DNA of 27,257 nucleotides from CAYTLQ01 sp964438715 (GCA_964438715.1 CAYTLQ010000319.1:1-27257); one strand, 5' to 3'. Positions 15,888 through 25,360 are shown, counted from the first letter of the stretch. The notes: generated from the sequence alone by a model not told the origin. Program-made: numbers and translations.

Positions 15888-18368
15888 ATGAAAAAAATCT
15901 TCTATTTGGCATTTGTGCTGTTAGGATTCTCAATATCTGCTTTTCCGCAGGTTATTGAATCATTTGATACGGACATATTTGCTGATACAACATACAGCTT
16001 CTTGTCCGAAGGCGGTGCAAGTCGTTTAGATTATTCGGTTAATACAACCGATTTCCGTCAGGGTACTGCTTCAGCAAAAACAAAATTTGTTATCGGTGCG
16101 CACCACGGCTGGGGTAGTTTCGGAATTATCGAAAAACTTCTGCCCGATACTCAACCGATGGATTGGGCTTCATCGGATACATTAACACTTTGGATAAAAG
16201 TCACCGATGCACCATCAATTCCGGCAAACATGGTTTTCCGTGTGCAGTTAATTGATTGTCCTGTTCCGGGCGGACAAAGAGAAATCTGGGTATATGAAAA
16301 TACCACAGTCATCGATGCAGTAGCTGATTGGTATCAGTTAAAAATACCATTAAGAGTTCTCTCATCAGATGGAAGCCAAACTCCGGTAGATTCCGGTTTC
16401 GTGATCTTCCCTTCAAGCTGGGGTGGCGGACCTACAAATAACTGGAATAACCAGGTATTTGATGCAGATAAAATTATTGGTTTCGATCTCGCAGCAGTTA
16501 CAAGCGGCTGGAACCCCAACGGTAACTTGCCGGCAGATTCTGTTGGATTTTTGATGGATGGATTTGCCAGACAAGGGAATAAACCTAAACCGGCAGTATT
16601 TTTTAATGGTATCCTCTTCCCTAGCCATCTTACTACATGGGCATGGGGTCAGTCAGCAATCAGTGTTGAAACCGGTGCAGGTCGTGTACCGAATAGTAAC
16701 GCCATTAAATGGGTTCAGGGTAATGAATGGGGTAATGGATGGACCGGTTTTGGTATGACAGCAGGACAGCCATACGACCTTTCAGGTGCAATGGCAGTTG
16801 ATAGTATGAAGTTCTGGCTGAAATGCGATGCAGGTGTAGGACCACTTCGTGTTCAGATTGAAGGCGGCGGCGGTAAGAAAGGTAAAGTTTTTACTCCTAT
16901 TACTGATGGTCAATGGCATCAATATTTAATTCCGCTCAGAGATTTTGTTTACCAGGATAATACAACCGGATTTGATTCCTCGGCTGTTAATGTTATCGGC
17001 TTAATGGCTGAAGCATCCGGTGTTGTCGGTAAAGTAGTTTATGTTACCGACTGGTGGACAGGTAATCCTACATTTGATGTAATTCCTCCGGCTCCACCGA
17101 CAAATGTCAGTGCCTTCGCAGGAACGAATAAAAATATTATTACCTGGACCGATGTACCCGGTGAAACAGGCGAGGTGTACGATATTTATTACAGTATGAA
17201 CCCGATTACCGATGTTAATGCACCTGGTGTTGAAGTTGCTAAATTGAAAGTTGCCGAGAACAACCAGTTGTTTGAACATTTAATTTATTCTCCCGGCACT
17301 GCACAACAAGTAACATATTATTATGCTATTGTTTGTAAAGATCTCTCAGGCAATGCAAGCAATGTAAGTGTTAACTCTCCACCACTTGCCAACACAGCCA
17401 AAGGTGTTGCTACTGTTTCCCTTAATCCTCCAACTAACTTCGTTGCAAATGGTCAGCTTAACGAATGGACAGGTATTACTCCACTTATTATGAAACCATC
17501 CGATGGTTCCGGTCATATTGTAACTAATACAACAATATCCGGTGATGCTGACCTTACAGTGAAGTCTTATGTCGCTATAGACCAGAATTATCTGTATGTC
17601 GCAATGGATGTTGAGGATGATATCGTCAGCTTCAATCCTTCAATAGACAGCTACCTGAACGATGCTCCGGATCTCTTTATCGGATTCTACAACTGGCATG
17701 GTAAACCGCACACAGGCTATCAGGGCGGCGCTGAACCAGATTTCCATTTCCGTTTCGCAAAGAATCATTTACGCATTGATAATGGCGGTGATACGCTTCT
17801 TGTTCCCGGTGCTAACTATTATTGGGGCGAAAAATTCCCGACCGGTTATGTTGTCGAAGCAAAAATGTCGCTCGATGATATTGCTGCAATGAGCGGTACA
17901 AACCGTTTCTACCCGGTTGAAGGTTACAGAGTACCTTACGATTACTCAATTAACGATGCTGATGCAACCGGACAAAGAGAAGGTATAATGACATACTCTC
18001 CGTTTAATGAAGATCAATCCTGGAATGATGTTTCACGCTGGCTTTATACATGGATTGGAAATCTGTGGAATCCTGTTGGTGTTAAAGACGGTGATGGTCA
18101 GGCAGTTGATTACACCTTAAGCCAAAATTACCCGAATCCGTTTAACCCATCAACAAGAATTGATTTCACGGTAAAAGAAGCCGGATTTGTAACAATCAGA
18201 GTTTACGATATGCTTGGCTCTGAAGTTGCTGTTCTCGTAAACGAAACGAAACAACCGGGTTCTTATTCGGTTAATTTCGATGCTTCTAATCTCTCTTCCG
18301 GTATGTATTTGTACAAGATTGAAACCGGATCGTTTACCAGCGTTAAAAAAATGTTATTAGTCAGATAA
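15888..18368 (+). CDS. Non-catalytic surface glycan-binding protein (CBM-like domains, CBM9-like domain, T9SS sorting domain)
   Basis: An 826-residue secreted protein without a recognisable hydrolase active site. Signal peptide to about residue 20 (ISAFPQ). Two consecutive beta-sandwich domains (about 20-225 and 235-395) look like carbohydrate-binding modules of the CBM11/galactose-binding type: both have aromatic-rich stretches (HHGWGSFG; WVQGNEWGNGWTGFG) and end in DGxWHQY/ADWYQLKIPL-type strands. A fibronectin type III domain follows (about 402-500), then a CBM9-like domain (about 518-725; ANGQLNEWTG opening, YVAIDQNYLYVAMDVEDD). The last 80 residues are a T9SS type A domain (NYPNPFNPSTRI, ending KKMLLVR). 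The likely role is to hold polysaccharide at the cell surface next to the receptor, as SusE/F-type proteins do elsewhere. GAGGA before the ATG fits a ribosome-binding site. The domain family names are moderate; absence of catalysis is an inference. Confidence 0.8.
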   Translation: MKKIFYLAFVLLGFSISAFPQVIESFDTDIFADTTYSFLSEGGASRLDYSVNTTDFRQGTASAKTKFVIGAHHGWGSFGIIEKLLPDTQPMDWASSDTLTLWIKVTDAPSIPANMVFRVQLIDCPVPGGQREIWVYENTTVIDAVADWYQLKIPLRVLSSDGSQTPVDSGFVIFPSSWGGGPTNNWNNQVFDADKIIGFDLAAVTSGWNPNGNLPADSVGFLMDGFARQGNKPKPAVFFNGILFPSHLTTWAWGQSAISVETGAGRVPNSNAIKWVQGNEWGNGWTGFGMTAGQPYDLSGAMAVDSMKFWLKCDAGVGPLRVQIEGGGGKKGKVFTPITDGQWHQYLIPLRDFVYQDNTTGFDSSAVNVIGLMAEASGVVGKVVYVTDWWTGNPTFDVIPPAPPTNVSAFAGTNKNIITWTDVPGETGEVYDIYYSMNPITDVNAPGVEVAKLKVAENNQLFEHLIYSPGTAQQVTYYYAIVCKDLSGNASNVSVNSPPLANTAKGVATVSLNPPTNFVANGQLNEWTGITPLIMKPSDGSGHIVTNTTISGDADLTVKSYVAIDQNYLYVAMDVEDDIVSFNPSIDSYLNDAPDLFIGFYNWHGKPHTGYQGGAEPDFHFRFAKNHLRIDNGGDTLLVPGANYYWGEKFPTGYVVEAKMSLDDIAAMSGTNRFYPVEGYRVPYDYSINDADATGQREGIMTYSPFNEDQSWNDVSRWLYTWIGNLWNPVGVKDGDGQAVDYTLSQNYPNPFNPSTRIDFTVKEAGFVTIRVYDMLGSEVAVLVNETKQPGSYSVNFDASNLSSGMYLYKIETGSFTSVKKMLLVR

Positions 18369-18381
18369 AAGACTCAATTCG

Positions 18382-18412
18382 ACCCGGCGTCTGAAATGGC
18401 GCCGGGTTTTTT
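18382..18412 (+). terminator. Rho-independent terminator after the glycan-binding protein
   Basis: The stem ACCCGGCG (18382-18389) pairs perfectly with CGCCGGGT (18400-18407) over a 10-base loop, followed by a run of six T (18407-18412). It is the strongest terminator in the window and lies only 22 bases before the receptor ATG, so the receptor either has its own promoter nearby or is reached by partial read-through. Confidence 0.9.
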
Positions 18413-18434
18413 ATAAAATTCTTACGGCAGGTTT

Positions 18435-21140
18435 ATGAAAATCAATTACATCAGTATCAGGTTAATTTTTAGCAAAATAACATTACTCTTTCTTTTTCTG
18501 TTTGTGCAGTTTGCTCTGTATGCCGGACAAACCGGTAAATTAAAAGGCAGAGTAACCGAACAAACCACAAAGGAGCCGCTTATTGGAGCAAGTATTGTTG
18601 TGGAGGGAACATATCTGGGAGCAGTTAGCGATGTAGATGGTTATTATTTCATTGCGAATATTCCTCCCGGTGAATATAAACTTGTTGTGAGCATGATTGG
18701 CTACCAGAAAGTAGTTGTTCAAAAAGTTTTAATTAAAATAGATCTCACAACTACGATAGATGTAGCCTTAACCCCGGAGACCTTGAACTTAAAGGATGAG
18801 GTGATTATTACTGCCGAAAAGCCTCTAGTGCAAAAAGACCTGACTTCGACAAATAGTATTGTTACTGCAAGTGATATAAAGGTACTACCGGTGGAATCAG
18901 TTGGTCAGCTTATAAGTCTGCAGGCAGGTGTTGTTGACGGTCATTTCAGGGGTGGAAGAACAGGTGAGGTTGCCTATCTGATTGATGGTGTTTCGGTGAC
19001 CGATGCTTTTAACAATAGTATGAGCCTTCAGGTTGAAAATAGTACAATCAGACAAATGGAGGTAATTAGCGGTACATTTAATGCCGAATACGGTCAGGCG
19101 ATGTCCGGAGTTGTTAACATAGTTACTCAGGATGGTTCTTCGAAATTAGAAGGAAATGTGAGTGCTTATGCCGGCAACTTCTTTACGCCCCACACCGATA
19201 TTTTTCAAAATCTCGATAAGCCACTACGCGTTGCTTCAAGAAATCTTCAATTCGGCCTTTCGGGTCCCACAGGTTTAGCTGGACTAACCTTTTTTACAAC
19301 ATTCCGTTTTTTTGATAACGATGGATATCTGTACGGAAAAAGAGTTTATAATATTACCGATGATGTACCAATAGTAATTAATTCAAATTTATTTATACCA
19401 AGAGCCACCGGTGACGGCGCTTATGTGCCAATGAATCCTGAACGACATGCATCGTTTAACGGAAAACTCACTTATAGTATGCCGTCAGTAAAAATTTCTT
19501 ATAGTTTCTTTTGGGATGATAATTATAACAGATATTACGATCATGGATTCTCATGGACTCCTGACGGAACTATGAAACATTATCGCACCAACTTTATTCA
19601 CATGGTACAATTTTCACATTTCCCGAGCGCCAGCACTTTGCAATCCCTGCGATTCTCATATAATCTTCACGATTATAAAGGTTATCTGCATGAGGATATG
19701 TACGATCCGCGTTATGTTGATCCATCCCGTGGTGTGGCAATTTCAAATTATACTTTCCGCTCGGGAGGAAATGACGGCGGCAGGTATTATCGGACCACTC
19801 GTTCATTTCTGGCTCAATACACTTTTTCCTCCCAAATTACCAAAGAACATAAAATTGGAATGGGGGTAGAAGCCCGCATTCATAATATGTTTAATCATAA
19901 TTTAAGCATTATCAATCTTCTTGAAGGTCAGGTTGATTCTAACGGTGTAAGTTTATTTCAACTCGGGTATCCTACTTTGGGTTCTATAACCGATAAAGGC
20001 CAGAATATAATGTACACCCGGAAACCGTATGAGATTTCGGCATATATACAGGATAAAATGGAATACGATATTCTCATTATCAATGCAGGTGTGCGTTTCG
20101 ACTATTTCGACCCACGGACTTCTCAATTAGTAGATTTACAGAACCCTACCCGAAACCCCGATTTCCCGGGAGCTAATCAATTCAGAAAGGTAAAAGCAAA
20201 ATTTCAGGTAAGTCCCCGACTTGGTGCATCATTCCCAATAACCGACCAGGGAATTATTCGCTTTTCCTACGGTCATTTCTTCCAGATACCAAGTTTTGAG
20301 AATTTATATAATAATCCTGATTTCATCGTTCGTCCGGGGCAGTCGCTTAGCTCTGTTATGGGCAACCCCGATCTTGGAGCTCAAAAAACAGTAATGTATG
20401 AAATTGGTCTTCAGCAGGTGCTGTTTAATTCAATGTCGGTAAATATGTCATTCTATTCACGCGATATAAGAAATCTGCTGGGAATGGAAATAATAAATAC
20501 CTATGAAGGTTTTAAATACGCCCGCTTTATAAACAGAGATTACGGCAATGTCCGTGGTTTTCTGTTAATGGTAGATAAACGATTCTCCGATCTTTTCTCT
20601 TTCAAAATTGATTATACATATCAGGTAGCTGAGGGTAATGCTTCCGATCCGATGGCAGTATTCAATAATAACCAGTCCGATCCTCCAATCGAGGAATCAA
20701 AAAAAGTACTCCCGCTAAACTGGGATCAACGGCACACGCTTAATGTTTCGTTTAATGTCGGAGAATTTAATAATTGGAATGTGGGCCTTATTGCTCAGTA
20801 TGGTAGTGGTTCACCCTATACAGAAGATGTACGGGTATCCCAGGGTGTTCGTTTCGAAAACGGAGGCAGAAAACCCTCAGTATTTAATGTAGATTTACGG
20901 GCAGATAAAATATTTGATGTTTACGGTATCAGGGTAAGCACATTTCTCCTTGTATATAATTTATTTGATATTAAAAACGAATGGGGTGTGTATGCTTCTA
21001 CCGGTCGCGCAGGCGTGGACCTTAACACGAAGTATGCGGGACAAATAATTGGTCTTAATACAATTGAACAGTTTATTAACAACCCCGGTATGATTGCAAA
21101 ACCGCGTGAGATTCGTGCCGGATTTGGGTTTGGATTCTAG
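18435..21140 (+). CDS. SusC-like TonB-dependent outer-membrane receptor
   Basis: A 901-residue outer-membrane transporter. After the signal peptide (to about residue 31) there is a carboxypeptidase-regulatory-like domain (about 35-115, KGRVTEQTTKEPLIGASIVV and DVDGYYFIANIPPGEYKLVV), a TonB-box-like stretch (DEVIITAEKP, about 120), the plug domain (about 128-232, with LIDGVSVTDAFNN and EYGQAMSGVVNIVTQDG) and a beta-barrel to the C-terminal Phe (RAGFGFGF). It should import oligosaccharides with energy from TonB/ExbBD. It is a little shorter than typical SusC. No SusD follows; the next gene encodes a large T9SS-type protein 15 bases downstream. The stop is TAG. Transcription must start or continue past the terminator 22 bases upstream; AGG six bases before the ATG is the ribosome-binding site. 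Confidence 0.9.
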   Translation: MKINYISIRLIFSKITLLFLFLFVQFALYAGQTGKLKGRVTEQTTKEPLIGASIVVEGTYLGAVSDVDGYYFIANIPPGEYKLVVSMIGYQKVVVQKVLIKIDLTTTIDVALTPETLNLKDEVIITAEKPLVQKDLTSTNSIVTASDIKVLPVESVGQLISLQAGVVDGHFRGGRTGEVAYLIDGVSVTDAFNNSMSLQVENSTIRQMEVISGTFNAEYGQAMSGVVNIVTQDGSSKLEGNVSAYAGNFFTPHTDIFQNLDKPLRVASRNLQFGLSGPTGLAGLTFFTTFRFFDNDGYLYGKRVYNITDDVPIVINSNLFIPRATGDGAYVPMNPERHASFNGKLTYSMPSVKISYSFFWDDNYNRYYDHGFSWTPDGTMKHYRTNFIHMVQFSHFPSASTLQSLRFSYNLHDYKGYLHEDMYDPRYVDPSRGVAISNYTFRSGGNDGGRYYRTTRSFLAQYTFSSQITKEHKIGMGVEARIHNMFNHNLSIINLLEGQVDSNGVSLFQLGYPTLGSITDKGQNIMYTRKPYEISAYIQDKMEYDILIINAGVRFDYFDPRTSQLVDLQNPTRNPDFPGANQFRKVKAKFQVSPRLGASFPITDQGIIRFSYGHFFQIPSFENLYNNPDFIVRPGQSLSSVMGNPDLGAQKTVMYEIGLQQVLFNSMSVNMSFYSRDIRNLLGMEIINTYEGFKYARFINRDYGNVRGFLLMVDKRFSDLFSFKIDYTYQVAEGNASDPMAVFNNNQSDPPIEESKKVLPLNWDQRHTLNVSFNVGEFNNWNVGLIAQYGSGSPYTEDVRVSQGVRFENGGRKPSVFNVDLRADKIFDVYGIRVSTFLLVYNLFDIKNEWGVYASTGRAGVDLNTKYAGQIIGLNTIEQFINNPGMIAKPREIRAGFGFGF

Positions 21141-21155
21141 GATAAGGATTACACT

Positions 21156-24100
21156 ATGCTGAAAAAACATATTCTTGGATTTTTTGTTTTACTTACTTCA
21201 TTGAGCTTTGCGCAGATAACTCCGCAAACAATGCTCTACAGAGCCGATGAAAAAGGCGATATTCGTTATCGTCGTGAAGGTATTATGGATGGAAATCTTG
21301 TGCGTACAAGATTTTATAATAATGGCGAGGTTGGACAGTGGCCCTATGATAAATCGGGTGAGTGGCCTAAAGGAACCGGCCATACTTACCTTGATGGTGT
21401 GGCAGTTCTTATCGCTTCAGAATTTGTAGCGCCGGGTAATAATCAGGTAGTACATTCTCTTGAAACTTCTTATCGTGAATGGATGGATGAAGACAGGGCA
21501 ACAGGAACGAAGTGGGGGCTTGAACCCGTACCCGGCTATCTTAACAGCTCTTACAATCGTCCGGCAATTAATACCGATTCCCGTAGCTGGCCTGCATCAT
21601 GGCCTCCTGCGCTAGGGCTAACTCCGGACTGGGATTCATTGTGGTATGGTTATTTCGGAAGGGGTGTACAGAATTCCGATTTTGAAACATTTTTTGTAAT
21701 GGATGATTCAAAAGATAGAGAATACCAGCAACTCCCGTTTCTTTATAACCCAATACTCACCGATACAACCAGAGGCGGCTTAGGGCTTCGTGTAGAGGTT
21801 CGCGGTTTTCAATGGTCTCATGTATTGGCTGAAGATATAATCTTTTGGCATTATGATATCGTTAATATAAGTGACTTCAGTTACCCTAAAACAATATTTG
21901 GTTTTTATACAGACTGCGGTGTCGGTGGAAGAGATGATAGCGAAGATGATAATGCATCATTTGATCAGACGCTCGATCTTGCATATTGTTTTGACTCAGA
22001 TACAAAAGGTCAACCCGGTAACTGGGTGACCGGTTATTATGGTTATGCATATCTCGAATCTCCGGGTAATTCTACAAATTCAATAGACGATGATGCTGAC
22101 GGTTTGATAGACGAAAAACGGGATGACGGTATTGATAATGATAATGACTGGATACGCTACGGAGATCTTAATTCAAATGGCGTCTGGGATGCCGGTGAAC
22201 CTCTGAACGATGATGTTGGCCGTGATGGTGTTGGACCCTGGGATCTTCAATATGAGGGACCGGATGCAGGTGAAGGAGATGGAATACCAACTGCCGGAGA
22301 ACCGAATTTTGATGCGACAGATAAAGATGAATCTGACCAGATCGGTCTTACCGCTGTTGCAATTTATCGCTTAGGACAAGGTGGTACCGGCGGCGGTTGG
22401 CCTAAAGATGATGAGTCTATGTGGCTTAAGATGAATTACAATAATTTTGATACCTCACTTCAGAGGGCGAATATAAGTATGGTATTCGCTTCCGGACCTT
22501 TCCCGCTGAATCTCAATCTTCGTGAGCGTTTTTCGATGGCGTTATTATTCGGAAATAATCTTACTGACATAACTTTTAATAAAGAAACTGTTCAGCAGAT
22601 TTACAACGCTAACTATAACTTTTCGAAACCGCCCTATAAGCCGCGTCTCACTGCAATACCCGGAGATAAAAAGGTATTTCTCTCATGGGATAATGTAGCG
22701 GAGGCATCACGGGATCCGTTTTTGGGATATGAACAAAATAATCCCGCATTAGGTTATAAAAAAGATTTTGAAGGGTATCTCATTTATCGTAGCGAAGAGT
22801 TTGCTTTTAACGATATAAAAATAATAACCGATTCACACGGTGATGCAAAATACTGGAAACCCATTGCGCAGTTCGATTTACGCGACAGTATAAGCGGACC
22901 TGATCCTGTTGGAATTAACGGTGCAAGATTTTTCCGTGGCGATAATACAGGACTGCAATATTCCTTCCTCGATACAAATGTGGTGAACGGAAAACGCTAT
23001 TATTATGCCTGCGTTTCTTATGATATGGGTGACCCCGGTTTTGGTACGCGTGGTCTTCAACCAACAGAGTGTACGAAAATTATCTCCGAAGATAATACCG
23101 GTACAGTTACATTCGTTGATGTTAATACCGCAGTTGTGACGCCTAATGCTCCTTCTCTTGGATATGTACCGACACAGGTTACAGGAGATCTTTCAAAGGT
23201 AACAAGTGGGCTTGGCACAGGTTCCATTTCAGCTATTGTATTAAATCCGGATGCAGTACTGAATAGTGCAATATATACGGTTAAATTTACTTCTGATACT
23301 ACTGCTCCAAAATATCGTACAAAGTCGTTCGATGTTTATAGAACTTATAACGGAGTTACCGATACATTAAAGAAAAATCTGGATACCAATAACATAGGGG
23401 CTTCACGCTTTACGCCTCCTTTTGACGGTTTAGCCCTTACAATATTAAACGATACTTCGGTAACAGTTGATATTGATAATACAGGTTGGGCAGTAGGATT
23501 TAGTAATATTGGAATGGCTGTAAGCGCTGAAACTTCTAATCGTGGTTTACCTTGGCCAGCAGATTATGAAATTCGCTTCTTTAACGGTCCCGCTGATACA
23601 ACCTATATCTGGGCTCCGCCTTCATATCCGATAATTCCGGTAAACTTCAAAATATTTAATACAACTGAGGGAAGACAAACGAAAATAGCCGTTGTTGACA
23701 GGGATATGTCAGGTTCACTTACCTTTGGTGATGTGATTCAGATAATAGAGTTTGTCGGTTCGGTAAGTCTTTCCAATTCACGAATTGCATGGAATATCAG
23801 TTATGATTCTTCCACAACAGGTGCATTACGAATGCCTGTGGAGGGAGATAAATTTGTCATTAAGACAAAACGACCATTTTATACTGGTGATTATTTCAGT
23901 TTTACTACTAAGGCAGAGTATGTAGATAATAATTCTGCAAAAAATTCATTAAACAGAATCTCTGTTGTGCCTAATCCGTATCTCGGCGCCGCAAGTTGGG
24001 AGAGGGTAAATCTAAACTCGACAGGCAGGGGTGAGAGAAGGATTGACTTCATTAATCTGCCTACCGAATGCACAGTGCGTATTTATACCGTAGCCGGAGC

Positions 24101-24263
24101 TCTGGTAAAAACTCTTCGTAAAGAATACAGCCCTGCTGATGGCACGCTCTCATGGAATCTGATAACAGAAGACGGAATGGATGCGGCGTATGGATTATAT
24201 ATCTACCATGTCGATGCGCCTAATGTCGGAACTCATATTGGTAAATTCGCAATTATTAAATAG
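21156..24263 (+). CDS. Large secreted protein with acidic repeats and divergent T9SS sorting domain; candidate receptor partner
   Basis: I do not recognise a named family for this 1035-residue protein. It has a signal peptide (to about residue 19, LTSLSFAQ), a Trp/Tyr-rich N-terminal region (about 20-300), an acidic stretch (about 309-392) with DDDADGLIDE, DGIDNDND, DLNSNGVWDAGE and DGIPTAGEPNFDATD that looks like calcium-binding thrombospondin-type-3 or dockerin-like loops, fibronectin-like segments (about 500-650, RLTAIPGDKKVFLSWDNV) and beta-rich regions to the end. The last 100 residues (from about 932) form a T9SS-like sorting domain with VVPNPY in place of YPNPFNP and AYGLYIYHVDA near the end. 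It lies between the SusC-like receptor (15 bases) and the PorV-like gene (10 bases), so these three form one operon. A surface partner of the receptor in the role SusD has elsewhere is a reasonable guess, not shown. The ATG has AAGGA eight bases upstream. Confidence 0.75.
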   Translation: MLKKHILGFFVLLTSLSFAQITPQTMLYRADEKGDIRYRREGIMDGNLVRTRFYNNGEVGQWPYDKSGEWPKGTGHTYLDGVAVLIASEFVAPGNNQVVHSLETSYREWMDEDRATGTKWGLEPVPGYLNSSYNRPAINTDSRSWPASWPPALGLTPDWDSLWYGYFGRGVQNSDFETFFVMDDSKDREYQQLPFLYNPILTDTTRGGLGLRVEVRGFQWSHVLAEDIIFWHYDIVNISDFSYPKTIFGFYTDCGVGGRDDSEDDNASFDQTLDLAYCFDSDTKGQPGNWVTGYYGYAYLESPGNSTNSIDDDADGLIDEKRDDGIDNDNDWIRYGDLNSNGVWDAGEPLNDDVGRDGVGPWDLQYEGPDAGEGDGIPTAGEPNFDATDKDESDQIGLTAVAIYRLGQGGTGGGWPKDDESMWLKMNYNNFDTSLQRANISMVFASGPFPLNLNLRERFSMALLFGNNLTDITFNKETVQQIYNANYNFSKPPYKPRLTAIPGDKKVFLSWDNVAEASRDPFLGYEQNNPALGYKKDFEGYLIYRSEEFAFNDIKIITDSHGDAKYWKPIAQFDLRDSISGPDPVGINGARFFRGDNTGLQYSFLDTNVVNGKRYYYACVSYDMGDPGFGTRGLQPTECTKIISEDNTGTVTFVDVNTAVVTPNAPSLGYVPTQVTGDLSKVTSGLGTGSISAIVLNPDAVLNSAIYTVKFTSDTTAPKYRTKSFDVYRTYNGVTDTLKKNLDTNNIGASRFTPPFDGLALTILNDTSVTVDIDNTGWAVGFSNIGMAVSAETSNRGLPWPADYEIRFFNGPADTTYIWAPPSYPIIPVNFKIFNTTEGRQTKIAVVDRDMSGSLTFGDVIQIIEFVGSVSLSNSRIAWNISYDSSTTGALRMPVEGDKFVIKTKRPFYTGDYFSFTTKAEYVDNNSAKNSLNRISVVPNPYLGAASWERVNLNSTGRGERRIDFINLPTECTVRIYTVAGALVKTLRKEYSPADGTLSWNLITEDGMDAAYGLYIYHVDAPNVGTHIGKFAIIK

Positions 24264-24273
24264 GGATACAGAT

Positions 24274-25302
24274 ATGAAAAAGATTAACCTCATAATGATT
24301 ATTGTTGCTCTGACAATGTCTGCTGTGTATGGGCAGGGATTTATTTCGTCTGTATCGAAACGCGGAACTGCCGCAGCGCCTTTCCTCTCTATTCCGCAGG
24401 GAGCAAGAGCAATTTCTATGGGAGGCGCTTTTGTGGGTGTAGCGAATGATGCTTCGGCGATTTACTGGAATCCTGCCGGTATTACTGATGTTGCATCCGG
24501 TAATTTTCTCTTCGATCATACTGATTGGATAGCAGATATAAAGTATTATTTTCTTGCAGGAGCTTATAATATCGAAGGATTCGGAGTACTGGGGTTCAGT
24601 TTAACAAGCTCTGATATTGGCGATATGAAAGTTACCACGATTGATGAGCCAAATGGTACCGGAGAAATTTTTACTGCCACTGATGTAGCCTTCTCAGTTG
24701 CCTACGCTCTTCAGTTAACCGATCGTTTTTCTATCGGCTTTAATCCCAAATTTATTTTTCAGTCAATCTGGCGTATGAATGCCTCCGCATTTGCGATAGA
24801 TATGGGAGTAAAATATATCACGCCATTTGACAATGCAGTACTTGCAATGTCGGTTTCGAACTTCGGTACGAAAATGCAGCTTGTTGGAAATTCAAACCTT
24901 GTTCTGCACGATCTCGATCCGCGTTCTACCGGCAATAATGGAAAGATTCCGGCGTATCTGGAAACCGATGAATGGGCTCTGCCTTTGTCTTTCAGAGTAG
25001 GTGTTGCCTATAACGCTTTCAAAGATGACTTTAACCAGCTAACAGTAGCCTTAGATGCCGTACATCCCAGCGATAACTATGAAAGTGTTGATGTTGGCGC
25101 CGAATATGCCTATGATAATTTTATTTTTGTACGCGGCGGGTATCGTTCGTTATTTCTTACCGATTCTGAAGAAGGACTAACCTTCGGTCTTGGTGTTCGG
25201 CAAAATCTGATGAATAATCTTTCTTTTGTTTTCGATTATGCTTATCAGGAATTTGGCAGATTAAAGAATGTTCAAAAAATCTCATTCGGAATTAACTTCT
25301 GA
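24274..25302 (+). CDS. PorV/PorQ-family outer-membrane beta-barrel protein
   Basis: A 342-residue barrel with a signal peptide (to about residue 20, MSAVYGQ). The stretch FLSIPQGARAISMGGAFVGVANDASAIYWNPAGI (about 33-66) is the hallmark of the PorV/PorQ (UPF0164, FadL-like) family. The rest is alternating beta-strands ending in ISFGINF with a C-terminal Phe. PorV carries T9SS substrates from the translocon to the sorting-domain attachment machinery; PorQ and other relatives have related roles. The open frame extends upstream to 24181 inside the previous gene, but the ATG at 24274 has AGGGA at 24262-24266, seven bases away, and starts exactly at the signal peptide, so it is chosen. Its place right after a T9SS-type protein suggests a dedicated shuttle or barrel partner for that protein. 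Ten bases separate the two genes. Confidence 0.85.
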   Translation: MKKINLIMIIVALTMSAVYGQGFISSVSKRGTAAAPFLSIPQGARAISMGGAFVGVANDASAIYWNPAGITDVASGNFLFDHTDWIADIKYYFLAGAYNIEGFGVLGFSLTSSDIGDMKVTTIDEPNGTGEIFTATDVAFSVAYALQLTDRFSIGFNPKFIFQSIWRMNASAFAIDMGVKYITPFDNAVLAMSVSNFGTKMQLVGNSNLVLHDLDPRSTGNNGKIPAYLETDEWALPLSFRVGVAYNAFKDDFNQLTVALDAVHPSDNYESVDVGAEYAYDNFIFVRGGYRSLFLTDSEEGLTFGLGVRQNLMNNLSFVFDYAYQEFGRLKNVQKISFGINF

Positions 25303-25360
25303 TATCAATGAAGTTGTGATTCTAAGTGAAAGGTAAATACATATAATAGAAAATACAGTT

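Noticed and set aside
24181..24273. Upstream start (ATG at 24181) for the PorV-like gene
   Set aside because: It would lie inside the previous gene and put 31 residues in front of a perfect signal peptide; the ATG at 24274 has a good ribosome-binding site.
25303..25360. Sigma70-type promoter (TTGTGA ... TATAAT at 25342) before GH3
   Set aside because: The spacing is 22 bases, too long for a standard promoter, and such matches are common in AT-rich DNA.
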